Shown piece after piece: positions 26,887 to 35,401 of a DNA stretch of 64,000 nt. Made by a program: the position numbers and the translations under genes. The notes under the pieces are model-generated. The model was not told the origin of the DNA. It worked only from the letters and a program-made list of their open reading frames with translations, and ran no database searches. Position 1 is the stretch's first letter, and each line of letters begins with the position of its first letter. Source of the DNA: Brevundimonas fluminis (GTDB lineage Bacteria; Pseudomonadota; Alphaproteobacteria; Caulobacterales; Caulobacteraceae); contig NZ_RQWJ01000005.1 in the NCBI RefSeq assembly GCF_003934285.1, positions 1 through 64,000 of the forward strand, written 5' to 3'.

Positions 26887-27162
26887 TCAGCGGCGCAGCA
26901 TCATCCCGATGATCACGCCGATCCCCAGCGCCGTGAAGGCCGAGCGCAGCGGGTCCTCGACCACCGCCTGACGCGCGGCGATCGCGCGCTGGCGGGCCTG
27001 CTCGCGCGCGGCGGACAGGTCGCCCTTCACCGTCTCGCGCAGCGAGGGGCGCTGAGGCGCGGCCGGGTCCTGCCGCAGCCCGTCGTCCACCGTGCCGTAC
27101 TGACCCTCGCCGGCGGGGATCAGGGTGGTGTCGGTCTCGTCGAAACGGGTCGCGTCGGTCAT
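26887..27162 (-). CDS. Small C-tail-anchored protein, YqjD/ElaB-like
   Basis: 91 residues. A polar N-terminal half leads to an amphipathic helix (LRETVKGDLSAAREQARQRA) and a C-terminal membrane segment ending FTALGIGVIIGMMLRR. This matches the DUF883 (YqjD/ElaB) layout, whose members sit in the inner membrane and can bind ribosomes. The assignment rests on layout rather than motif identity. Confidence 0.65.
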   Translation of the reverse strand: MTDATRFDETDTTLIPAGEGQYGTVDDGLRQDPAAPQRPSLRETVKGDLSAAREQARQRAIAARQAVVEDPLRSAFTALGIGVIIGMMLRR

Positions 27163-27238
27163 GGGGAGGTCTCCTGCGAGGGGCTGGGGGTCGCAGGAGA
27201 CAATGAGGCGGAGGCCACGGGGTTCCCCGGTCGTTTGT

Positions 27239-27390
27239 CCTTCTCCCCTCGGGGGAGAAGGTGGCCTCGCGGAGCGAGGTCGGATGAGGGGTCGCGCCGG
27301 TGACCGCCGTATCGATTGGCTCGGCCGACGCCTGAGTGACCCCTCATCCGTCAGGCTTCGCCTGACACCTTCTCCCGCAAGGGGAGAAGG
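27239..27390. repeat. Composite inverted repeat element (MITE/REP-like)
   Basis: The left arm (27239-27292) begins CCTTCTCCCC and ends GGATGAGGGGT. The right arm (27339-27390) begins ACCCCTCATCC and ends GGGGAGAAGG. The arms are near-perfect reverse complements, and each carries its own small hairpins (CCTCGCGGAGCGAGG on the left, TCAGGCTTCGCCTGA on the right). This is the form of the dispersed intergenic repeats of alphaproteobacteria. It abuts the broken phosphatase gene by one base. Confidence 0.8.
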
Positions 27391-27391
27391 A

Positions 27392-27727
27392 TCACCTGAG
27401 CCGCGGCCCCACCTTCTTCTCCAGCAGGGCCACCAGCTCGGGCTGCATGAAGGCGTAGTCGTCGGGGACGCCCAGCACGATCACGCGGGCGCGCTTCAGG
27501 TGCGGGCGGAAGCGGCGCTGGACCCCGGATCAGGTCCGGGGCTTGCGCGCCGCCTCCATCACGAAGATCAGGTCGGCCCACTCGATCATCTCGGGATCGA
27601 CCGGCACGTCGGCGTCGGGCGCCAGGCCGGCGGACGCCGTCTCCACCCCCGGCCCGTCCGCGAAGACCCGCTCCGCCGTGGGCGAGCGGAAGCGGTTGCG
27701 GGCGCAGAGGAAGAGGAGGTTGGTCAG
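27392..27727 (-). pseudogene. Broken low-molecular-weight tyrosine-phosphatase-like gene
   Basis: Read on the minus strand, this frame gives LTNLLFLCARNRFRSPTAER, EMIEWADLIFVMEAAR, then an in-frame TGA, then RRFRPHLKRARVIVLGVPDD and YAFMQPELVALLEKKV. The two halves together match the roughly 107-residue protein-tyrosine-phosphatase-like family (CxxNxxRSPT loop). A 22-base palindrome (27521-27542) sits exactly at the break and supplies the TGA; the frame is otherwise kept. The usual ATG before TNLLF is CTG here. The gene would follow pccB directly. It is inactive unless stop read-through occurs. Confidence 0.75.
27521..27542. repeat. Short palindromic repeat disrupting the phosphatase gene
   Basis: GACCCCGGATC AGGTCCGGGGC: arms CCCCGGA and TCCGGGG around TCAGG. 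This resembles a very common dispersed palindrome of alphaproteobacteria. On the minus strand it places TGA (27532-27530) in the reading frame. Confidence 0.65.
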
Positions 27728-27731
27728 ACGG

Positions 27732-29264
<1,533 letters not shown>

Positions 29265-29317
29265 GAAGAGACTCCCTTGCGGCCCGACTTAACCCGTCAG
29301 TCGCGGGGGGAGAAGGG

Positions 29318-30616
29318 TCAGCTCTTCTGCGCGCGCAGCTCCGCCCAGCGCTCCAACCGCTCGCGCACCTTCGCCTCGTGGCCCTCGCCGGGCGGGTCGT
29401 AGAAGGTTCGGCGGTCCATGCCTTCAGGGAAGTAGTTCGCGCCGGAGAAGCCGTCCTCGGCGTCCGGGTCGTACTGGTAGCCCTTGCCGTAGCCCAGCTC
29501 CTTGAGAAGCTTCGTCGGGGCGTTGCGGATGTTGGCGGGCGGCATCAGGGAGCCGGTCTCGTGCGCGGCCTTCTTCGCCGCGCCGTACGCCTTGTAGACC
29601 GCCACCGACTTGGGCGCGGTGGCGAGGTGGACGACGGCCTGGGCCAGGGCCAGTTCGCCCTCCGGCGAACCGAGGAAGTCGTAAGTGTCCTTCGCCGCAT
29701 TGGCGACCAGCAGGCTGAGCGGGTCGGCCTGGCCGACGTCCTCGACCGCCATGCGGACGATGCGGCGCGCCAGATACAGCGGATCCTCGCCGCCGTTGAG
29801 CATGCGCGCGAGCCAGTACAGGGCCGCGTCAGGGTCGGACCCCCGCACGGATTTATGAAGCGCGGATATGAGGTTGTAGTGCTCTTCTCGACTTTTGTCG
29901 TAGGCGGGTGCGCGGCGTTGCAGCGTCCCGGCCAGAGCCTGCACGTCCAGCGGTTCGGTCGCCGGCAGGGCAAACAGCACCTCGGCCATGGTCAGCAGAT
30001 AGCGGCCGTCGCCGTCGGCCAACGCCAGCAGGGCCTGACGGGCTTCCGGCGTCAGCGGCAGGGCGCGGGCCTCGGCCGCCTCGGCGCGAGTCAACAGTTG
30101 ATCCAGCGCCGGATCGTCCAGTCTTTTCAGTACATAGACCTGGCTGCGCGACAGCAGAGCGCCGTTCAGCTCGAACGACGGGTTCTCGGTCGTGGCGCCG
30201 ACCAGGGTGACGATCCCCTCCTCGACGTACGGCAGGAAGCCGTCCTGCTGGGCGCGATTGAAGCGGTGGATTTCGTCGACGAACAGCAGGGTGGACTGGC
30301 CCGCGGCCCGACGGCCGCGCGCGGTCTCGAACGCCTTGCGCAGGTCCGCGACACCGGAGAAGACGGCGCTCAGCGACTGGAACTGGTAGCCCGCGGCCTG
30401 GGCCAGCAGGCGGGCGATGGTGGTCTTGCCGGTGCCGGGCGGCCCCCACAGGATCATCGAGCCCAGCCGGCCCGCCTCGACCATCCGCCGGATCGGGCCA
30501 CCCGGGCCCAGCAGATGATCCTGACCCACCACCTCGTCGAGGCTGCGCGGGCGCAGGCGCTCGGCCAGGGGGGCGTCGGGCGGGTGGACGCCGGAAGCTT
30601 CGAAAAGGTCGGACAT
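29318..30616 (-). CDS. rarA: Replication-associated recombination protein A (MgsA family)
   Basis: AAA+ ATPase related to the clamp-loader core, acting at stalled replication forks. 432 residues: RPRSLDEVVGQDHLLGPGGP, Walker A LWGPPGTGKTTIARLL, Walker B LLFVDEIHRFNRAQQD, sensor 1 VGATTENPSFELN, and the C-terminal tetramerisation region with HYNLISALHKSVRGSDPDAA and MPPANIRNAPTKLLKELGYG. Length and blocks match the family. It is divergent from the VOC gene with a 53-base gap. Confidence 0.95.
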   Translation of the reverse strand: MSDLFEASGVHPPDAPLAERLRPRSLDEVVGQDHLLGPGGPIRRMVEAGRLGSMILWGPPGTGKTTIARLLAQAAGYQFQSLSAVFSGVADLRKAFETARGRRAAGQSTLLFVDEIHRFNRAQQDGFLPYVEEGIVTLVGATTENPSFELNGALLSRSQVYVLKRLDDPALDQLLTRAEAAEARALPLTPEARQALLALADGDGRYLLTMAEVLFALPATEPLDVQALAGTLQRRAPAYDKSREEHYNLISALHKSVRGSDPDAALYWLARMLNGGEDPLYLARRIVRMAVEDVGQADPLSLLVANAAKDTYDFLGSPEGELALAQAVVHLATAPKSVAVYKAYGAAKKAAHETGSLMPPANIRNAPTKLLKELGYGKGYQYDPDAEDGFSGANYFPEGMDRRTFYDPPGEGHEAKVRERLERWAELRAQKS

Positions 30617-30669
30617 GCCGCACAGATAGGCTCTAGGCCCCCGTCCGGCGAGGCCCCATATTGGCCGCC

Positions 30670-31092
30670 ATGACCGATCCGAACCTGCTCCGGCCCGGCG
30701 GCGTGACGCCGTATCTGACCATCCCCTCGCGCGGCGGGCAGGCGGCGGTGGAGTTCTATCGCGCCGCCTTCGGGGCCGAGGAGCAGTTCCGCAACGTGGC
30801 CGACGACGGCGAGCGGCTGATGCACAGCCGGCTGGTGATCAACGGCGGCGTGGTGATGCTGTCGGACGAGTTTCCCGAATACGGGCAGACGCCCGACGTC
30901 GAGCCGCAGGGCGTCACCCTGCACCTTCAGGTCGACGACGCCGACTTCTGGTGGGAACGGGCGATGAAGGCCGGCTGCGTGCCCGTGACGCCGCTGGCGG
31001 ACCAGTTCTGGGGCGATCGTTACGGCCGCCTGACCGACCCGTTCGGCCATTGCTGGTCGATCGGGGCGCCGATCCTGCGGGGCGGCGGCTGA
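30670..31092 (+). CDS. VOC-superfamily (PhnB-like glyoxalase fold) protein
   Basis: 140 residues from the ATG at 30670; a TTG nine bases earlier is possible. The sequence has the PhnB-type pattern: VTPYLTIPSRGGQAAVEFYR, AFGAEEQFRN, LMHSRLVINGGVVMLSDEFP, VTLHLQVDDADFWWERAMKA and ITDPFGH-like LTDPFGHCWSIG. Members bind metals or small molecules, and their substrates are mostly unknown. A perfect 11-bp GC hairpin overlaps the stop codon. Confidence 0.88.
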   Translation: MTDPNLLRPGGVTPYLTIPSRGGQAAVEFYRAAFGAEEQFRNVADDGERLMHSRLVINGGVVMLSDEFPEYGQTPDVEPQGVTLHLQVDDADFWWERAMKAGCVPVTPLADQFWGDRYGRLTDPFGHCWSIGAPILRGGG

Positions 31093-31115
31093 GGCGGAGC
31101 CCGAGGCTCCGCCTC
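31091..31115. terminator. Hairpin between convergent genes
   Basis: GAGGCGGAGCC (31091-31101), CGA loop, GGCTCCGCCTC (31105-31115): a perfect 11-bp stem between the convergent VOC and I78-type genes. There is no U-tract on either side, so intrinsic termination is unproven; it could act as an mRNA 3-prime stabiliser for both. Confidence 0.45.
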
Positions 31116-31124
31116 GCGATCAGG

Positions 31125-31406
31125 TCAGCCGCAGTCCACCGACTGGATGATCCCCGTCGCCTCGTCGAAGCGGACGTTCAGGCGATCCGGCCGATAGTCC
31201 TTCGTCGTCGGGCAGGTGGTGCAGACGATCCGGACCGGCTTGTCCGCCGGGAAGGTGACGGCGCCGACGTGGGTTCCGATCAGCGATTTCGCATCCTCGG
31301 CGTCGCACTGATGCGGGCTGGGCGTGCCGGCGTCCGGCATGGGGGCGCAGGCGGCCGCGACGGCGCCGGTCAGTCCGGCGAGGGTGATGAGCGCGAGCGT
31401 CTTCAT
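31125..31406 (-). CDS. I78-type peptidase inhibitor lipoprotein, copy 1
   Basis: 93 residues. Signal peptide with lipobox VAAAC (MKTLALITLAGLTGAVAAAC). The mature domain has the I78 pattern: HQCDAEDAKSLIGTHVG, then RIVCTTCPTTKDYRPDRLNV and a terminal IIQSVDCG. The RLNV and final CG are characteristic. It also carries a CTTC motif not typical of textbook I78 proteins. Its start overlaps the stop of copy 2 (ATGA). It is presumed to inhibit serine proteases in the envelope, by analogy with Aspergillus elastase inhibitor. Confidence 0.82.
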   Translation of the reverse strand: MKTLALITLAGLTGAVAAACAPMPDAGTPSPHQCDAEDAKSLIGTHVGAVTFPADKPVRIVCTTCPTTKDYRPDRLNVRFDEATGIIQSVDCG

Positions 31407-31687
31407 CCGCAGTTCACCGACTTCACGACGTTGGTGCGGGTGTCGAAGACCACGTTCACGCGGCTGGCGTTGTAGTCCATCGTCACGGCGCAGGTGTCGC
31501 ACACCACGCGACGGACCTCGCCGGGCGCGGCGGCGGGCAGTTCGGAATGCTGGCGGCCGATGTAGGGGCGGTACTTCGCCGCCGGGCACTGCTCGGCGCC
31601 GCCGGCCGGCGGCTCCATGCCGTCGACGGGCGCGCAGGCGGCCAGGGCCAGCAAGCCCAGGGGGGCCAGAAAGGCGAGGCGGATCAT
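31403..31687 (-). CDS. I78-type peptidase inhibitor lipoprotein, copy 2
   Basis: 94 residues. Signal peptide and lipobox LAAC (MIRLAFLAPLGLLALAAC). The mature domain contains EQCPAAKYRPYIGRQHSELP, RRVVCDTCAVTMDYNASRVN and the end VVKSVNCG. Like its neighbours it has a CxTC motif (CDTC). Divergence from copies 1 and 3 outside the core cysteines and RxNV block indicates old duplications. It is the middle gene of the tandem, 30 bases after copy 3. Confidence 0.82.
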   Translation of the reverse strand: MIRLAFLAPLGLLALAACAPVDGMEPPAGGAEQCPAAKYRPYIGRQHSELPAAAPGEVRRVVCDTCAVTMDYNASRVNVVFDTRTNVVKSVNCG

Positions 31688-31717
31688 GGGAGTGTCCTTC
31701 TTGAGGTTGGCCGCGGC

Positions 31718-32086
31718 TCAGCCGCAGCGGACGGTTTCGACCTTGTTGGTCTCCTGGTCGAAGAAGATGTTCAGCCGGGTCGGCGACCAGTCCTCGGTCA
31801 CCGCGCAGGTCGTGCAGGTGACGCGGCGGGCATAGGGGTTCACCGGCACCGGAATCTCGCTGCGGTCCTTGCCGATCAGCCACTGCAGCTCATGCGCGCC
31901 GCACTGGTCGCGCCCCGCGCCGGGGATCTCCGCGGCCGAGGCCGGCGTCAGGTCGTCGACGGGAATGGCCGAGGCGACCACCGCGGGCTCGACTTCGCCG
32001 TCCCGGGCGGGCGGGGTCGAGGCGTCGCCGCCGGAGGCGCAGGCGGACGCCGCCAGCGCCAGCGCGATCAGGCCGCCTTTTGCCAG
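31718..32086 (-). CDS. I78-type peptidase inhibitor lipoprotein, copy 3 (probable CTG start)
   Basis: 122 residues if translation begins at CTG 32086. No ATG, GTG or TTG fits: the frame upstream reads through holC in the wrong phase. CTG is preceded by GGAGG at four bases and gives MAKGGLIALALAASACASGG, a proper lipoprotein signal. The mature domain has a low-complexity spacer, then DQCGAHELQWLIGKDRSEIP, RRVTCTTCAVTEDWSPTRLN and VETVRCG at the end. It overlaps the holC 3-prime end by 19 bases, so translational coupling may help initiation. Confidence 0.72.
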   Translation of the reverse strand: MAKGGLIALALAASACASGGDASTPPARDGEVEPAVVASAIPVDDLTPASAAEIPGAGRDQCGAHELQWLIGKDRSEIPVPVNPYARRVTCTTCAVTEDWSPTRLNIFFDQETNKVETVRCG

Positions 32087-32526
32087 GCGCCCTCCGGAGA
32101 CTGCTTCCAGTAGGCCAGGGCGGCCCCCTGCCCCTTCAGCGCCTTCCAGCGATCGCGCTCCGCCTGCACCGCCAGATCGTCGCGCCCGTCGAACAGGATG
32201 AAGCATCTTTCGTACCCTTCCGTGCGGCCAAGCTCTGCGCCGTCCAGGATGAACAGCGCCTGAGCGCCGTTCAGGTTCTCTCCCGATTGCGACAGAAGGA
32301 TGGGCTGCCGCTCTGCATGCGGTTTGTCGGCCCGGCCGTGGGCCAGAAAACCGTCGTCGCGATAGGTCCAAAGATCACGGTCGACCGTGTCGAGGCGGTC
32401 AGGCGAGCCGACGCGCACCAGCGCCTTCCACCCCCGCTCGCGCGTCTTCTCCAGCAGCCCGGGCAGCACCTGCTCCAGGCTGGATCGCTCGAGGTGGTAG
32501 AACCAGATTTCGGGGGCGCTCGTCAC
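32068..32526 (-). CDS. holC: DNA polymerase III subunit chi
   Basis: Clamp-loader accessory subunit that links the replisome to SSB. 152 residues: EIWFYHLERSSLEQVLPGLL at the start, GWKALVRVGSPDRLDTVDRD, LWTYRDDGFLAHGRADKP and QPILLSQSGENLNGAQALFI match the HolC pattern. It is the first gene of a four-gene minus-strand unit with the three I78-type lipoproteins, which look functionally unrelated. Confidence 0.9.
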   Translation of the reverse strand: MTSAPEIWFYHLERSSLEQVLPGLLEKTRERGWKALVRVGSPDRLDTVDRDLWTYRDDGFLAHGRADKPHAERQPILLSQSGENLNGAQALFILDGAELGRTEGYERCFILFDGRDDLAVQAERDRWKALKGQGAALAYWKQSPEGAWQKAA

Positions 32527-32611
32527 GGACGCATGGTGGCCGAGCGGAGGCGGGATAACAACCGGTCCGGCTCAGCTTGCATGCGGAGGAGTTAGAACAT
32601 ATCCAGAACAG

Positions 32612-33853
32612 ATGGCCCGTCTGGATTTGCGCAAGAAGCTGGAAATATTGGCGGATGCGGCGAAGTACGACGCATCCTGCGCCTCATCCGGGTCGAGCAA
32701 GCGGAACTCCGTCGGCGGCAAGGGCGTGGGGTCCACCGAGGGGATGGGCATCTGTCACGCCTACACGCCGGACGGGCGGTGCGTGTCGCTGCTGAAGATC
32801 CTGCTCACGAACTTCTGCATCTTCGACTGCGCCTACTGCATCAATCGCACCAGCTCGAACGTGCCGCGGGCGCGGTTCAGCGTGCAGGAGGTCGTGGACC
32901 TGACGCTGAACTTTTATCGCCGGAACTACATCGAGGGCCTGTTCCTCTCGTCCGGCATCGTGAAGTCGTCGAACCACACGATGGAGGAGATGGTGCGCGT
33001 GGCGCGGTCGCTGCGCGAAGATCACGACTTTCGCGGCTACATCCACCTGAAGCTGATCCCCGAGGCCGATCCGGCGCTGGTCGAACAGGCCGGGCTTTAC
33101 GCCGACCGGCTGTCGGCCAACGTCGAACTGCCGCGCGACGAGGCGCTGGAGCGGCTGGCGCCGCAGAAGGATGCGGGCGTCATCAAGCAGGCCATGGGCC
33201 GCGTGCGGCTGAAGGTCGAGGAGGCCAAGGGCGGCAGGAAGGATCGCGCCAGGCCGCCGCGTTTCGCGCCCGCCGGCCAGTCGACCCAGCTGATCATCGG
33301 CGCGGACGGCGCGCCCGACGCGGAGATCCTCGACCGGTCCGCGTCGCTGTACGGCGGCTACGGCCTGCGCCGCGTCTACTATTCCGCCTTCAGCCCCATT
33401 CCGGATTCCTCGTCCGCCCTGCCCCCGTCGAAGCCGCCGCTGATGCGGGAGCATCGGCTGTACCAGGCCGACTGGCTGATGCGGTTCTACGGCTTCTCCG
33501 CGCCGGAGATCGCCTCGGCGTCGCCCGACGGCATGCTGGACCTCGCGGTCGATCCCAAGCTGGCCTGGGCGCTGGCCAACCGGGACAGGTTCCCCGTCGA
33601 CGCGAATGTGGCCGACCGCGAGATGCTGCTGCGCGTGCCGGGCCTGGGCGTGAAGTCGGTCAACCGGATGATCTCGGTGCGCCGTCACCGGACCCTGCGG
33701 CTGGAGGACGTGCAGCGGCTGACGCGCGGCATCGACAAGGTGCGCCCCTTCATCACGACGCTGGACTGGACGCCCGGCGGCCTGACCGACGCGATCGACC
33801 TGAAGGCGCGCCTGGCGCCCGCCCGCGCGCCGGAGCAGCTGAGCCTGTTCTGA
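32612..33853 (+). CDS. Radical SAM protein linked to UdgX (putative DNA repair/modification)
   Basis: 413 residues. The iron-sulfur motif CIFDCAYC (CxxxCxxC, about residues 70-77) follows a conserved N-terminal block (KYDASCASSGSSKRNS; STEGMGICHAYTPDGRC). The radical SAM barrel continues with NVELPRDEALERLAPQKD. A C-terminal helix-hairpin-helix-like DNA-binding part (LLRVPGLGVKSVNRMISVRR) follows. The family (named in TIGRFAM as rSAM linked to UDG) always accompanies a UDG-family gene. The last six residues, EQLSLF, match the beta-clamp binding motif. The stop overlaps the next ATG by one base (TGATG). Confidence 0.92.
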   Translation: MARLDLRKKLEILADAAKYDASCASSGSSKRNSVGGKGVGSTEGMGICHAYTPDGRCVSLLKILLTNFCIFDCAYCINRTSSNVPRARFSVQEVVDLTLNFYRRNYIEGLFLSSGIVKSSNHTMEEMVRVARSLREDHDFRGYIHLKLIPEADPALVEQAGLYADRLSANVELPRDEALERLAPQKDAGVIKQAMGRVRLKVEEAKGGRKDRARPPRFAPAGQSTQLIIGADGAPDAEILDRSASLYGGYGLRRVYYSAFSPIPDSSSALPPSKPPLMREHRLYQADWLMRFYGFSAPEIASASPDGMLDLAVDPKLAWALANRDRFPVDANVADREMLLRVPGLGVKSVNRMISVRRHRTLRLEDVQRLTRGIDKVRPFITTLDWTPGGLTDAIDLKARLAPARAPEQLSLF

Positions 33854-35397
33854 TGCGGACGGTGAGCCTGACCTCGGAGACGGACCTCGCCGGCTGGCGC
33901 GAGGCGGCGCGCGGACTGCTGCTGGCGGGGGTCGAGCCGCAAGGCGTTCGGTTCCGGGTGGGCGGGCAAGGCGGGCTGTTCGACGCCCTTCCGCCCGCTC
34001 ATCCCGGCGAAAGCCGGGACCCAGTTCTTTCGGAGGAATCCGGTGGCGGGGATTGGCGGTCGAGCGAAGCGCCCGGCGCCGGCGCGGCCAAAACACTGGG
34101 TCCCGGCGTTCGCCGGGATGAGCGGATGGAGAAGGTCATCACCGTGCCCCGCGCCTTCCCCGACCTCGCCGCCGAGGTGGCGCTGCATCGCTCCGAAGAC
34201 CGGTTCGATCTGCTCTATCGCCTGCTGTGGCGGGTGCAGGGCGAGCGCGACTTGCTGAAGGTGGTGTCCGACCGCGACGTGGCGGACGCGATGGAGCGGG
34301 CGAAGAACGTCAGCCGGGCCAGCCACAAGATGAAGGCCTTCGTCCGTTTCCGGCAGACGCAGGACGACGCCGGCGACCGCTGGATCGCCTGGTTCGAACC
34401 TGCGCATCGGGTGCTGGAGAAGACCGCGCCCTTCTTCCAGCGGCGCTTCACCACCCTGCGCTGGACCATCCTGACGCCCGACGGCACGGCCGATTGGAAC
34501 GGCGAGGCCCTGTCTTTCGGCCCGCCCGCCACGCGCGACATGGCCCCGCAGGAGGACGAGGTCGAGGAGTTCTGGAAGACCTACTACGCCTCCACCTTCA
34601 ACCCGGCGCGGCTGAAGACGAGGACCATGCAGGGCGAGATGCCCAAACGGTACTGGGCCAATCTGCCGGAGGCGTCGCTCATCCCGGAACTGGTGGCGCG
34701 GGCGGAGGTTCGGGAAAGGGAGATGGTCGCCGCCCCCGCCACGCCCGCCAATCCCAGGCTGATCCGCGCCGTCGCGCCGGTGGTGGAGCGCGCCGCGCAA
34801 GACGCGCCGCCGCCCGAGACGCTGGAGGCGCTGGAGCGGGCGGTCCAGGGCTGCCGCCGCTGCCCCCTGTGGCGCGATGCGACGCAGGGTGTGTGCGGGC
34901 GCGGACCGGCCCGGGCCGACTTGATGATCGTCGGCGAGCAGCCGGGCGATCAGGAGGATCTGGCCGGCGAGCCCTTCGTCGGTCCGGCCGGTCAGGTGCT
35001 GAACGCCGCCATGTCCGAGGCGGAGGTCGACCGAAGCCACGCCTTCGTCACCAATGCGGTGAAGCACTTCAAGCACGAGCCGCGCGGCAAGCGCCGCATC
35101 CACCAGACGCCGACCACGAGCGAGATCACCGCCTGCCGCTGGTGGCTGGACGCCGAGCGGGCGATCGTGAAGCCGAAGCTGATCGTCACCCTGGGCGCCA
35201 CCGCCGCCTTTGGCGTGCTGGGCCGCAAGGTGGCGGTGACGAAGGAGCGCGGCCGGCCGATCGCGCTGGAGGACGGCTCGACCGCGCTGCTGACCGTCCA
35301 CCCCAGCTATCTGCTGCGCATCCCCGACAAGGCCGCCGCGGCGGCGGAACGGGCTCGGTTCGTGGAGGATCTGCGCGCGGCGCGGGAGTTGCTGTGA
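33853..35397 (+). CDS. udgX: DUF4130-UdgX fusion: uracil-DNA binding/crosslinking protein
   Basis: 514 residues. The N-terminal half is the DUF4130/probable DNA metabolism domain (RFDLLYRLLWRVQGERDLLK, SHKMKAFVRFRQ, WFEPAHRVLEKTAPFFQRRF, KTYYASTFNPARLKTRTMQG). The C-terminal 230 residues are a UdgX-type uracil-DNA glycosylase: four-cysteine-type CRRCPLWRDATQGVCGRG, GEQPGDQEDLAGEPFVGPAG and, crucially, the KRRIH loop (GKRRIHQTP) whose His forms a covalent bond with uracil-site DNA in Mycobacterium UdgX. Between about residues 48 and 91 the protein is encoded by an inserted palindromic repeat. It is translationally coupled to the radical SAM gene. Confidence 0.92.
   Translation: MRTVSLTSETDLAGWREAARGLLLAGVEPQGVRFRVGGQGGLFDALPPAHPGESRDPVLSEESGGGDWRSSEAPGAGAAKTLGPGVRRDERMEKVITVPRAFPDLAAEVALHRSEDRFDLLYRLLWRVQGERDLLKVVSDRDVADAMERAKNVSRASHKMKAFVRFRQTQDDAGDRWIAWFEPAHRVLEKTAPFFQRRFTTLRWTILTPDGTADWNGEALSFGPPATRDMAPQEDEVEEFWKTYYASTFNPARLKTRTMQGEMPKRYWANLPEASLIPELVARAEVREREMVAAPATPANPRLIRAVAPVVERAAQDAPPPETLEALERAVQGCRRCPLWRDATQGVCGRGPARADLMIVGEQPGDQEDLAGEPFVGPAGQVLNAAMSEAEVDRSHAFVTNAVKHFKHEPRGKRRIHQTPTTSEITACRWWLDAERAIVKPKLIVTLGATAAFGVLGRKVAVTKERGRPIALEDGSTALLTVHPSYLLRIPDKAAAAAERARFVEDLRAARELL
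33995..34125. repeat. MITE-like palindromic element inserted in-frame in the udgX fusion gene
   Basis: Terminal inverted repeats: left (33995-34032) begins CCGCTCATCCCGGCGAAAG, right (34088-34125) ends CGCCGGGATGAGCGG. They match over about 38 bases with a few mismatches. It encodes HPGESRDPV on one side and LGPGVRRDE on the other, translations familiar from this dispersed proteobacterial repeat family. The reading frame stays open across it. Confidence 0.85.
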
Positions 35398-35401
35398 GGG
35401 C

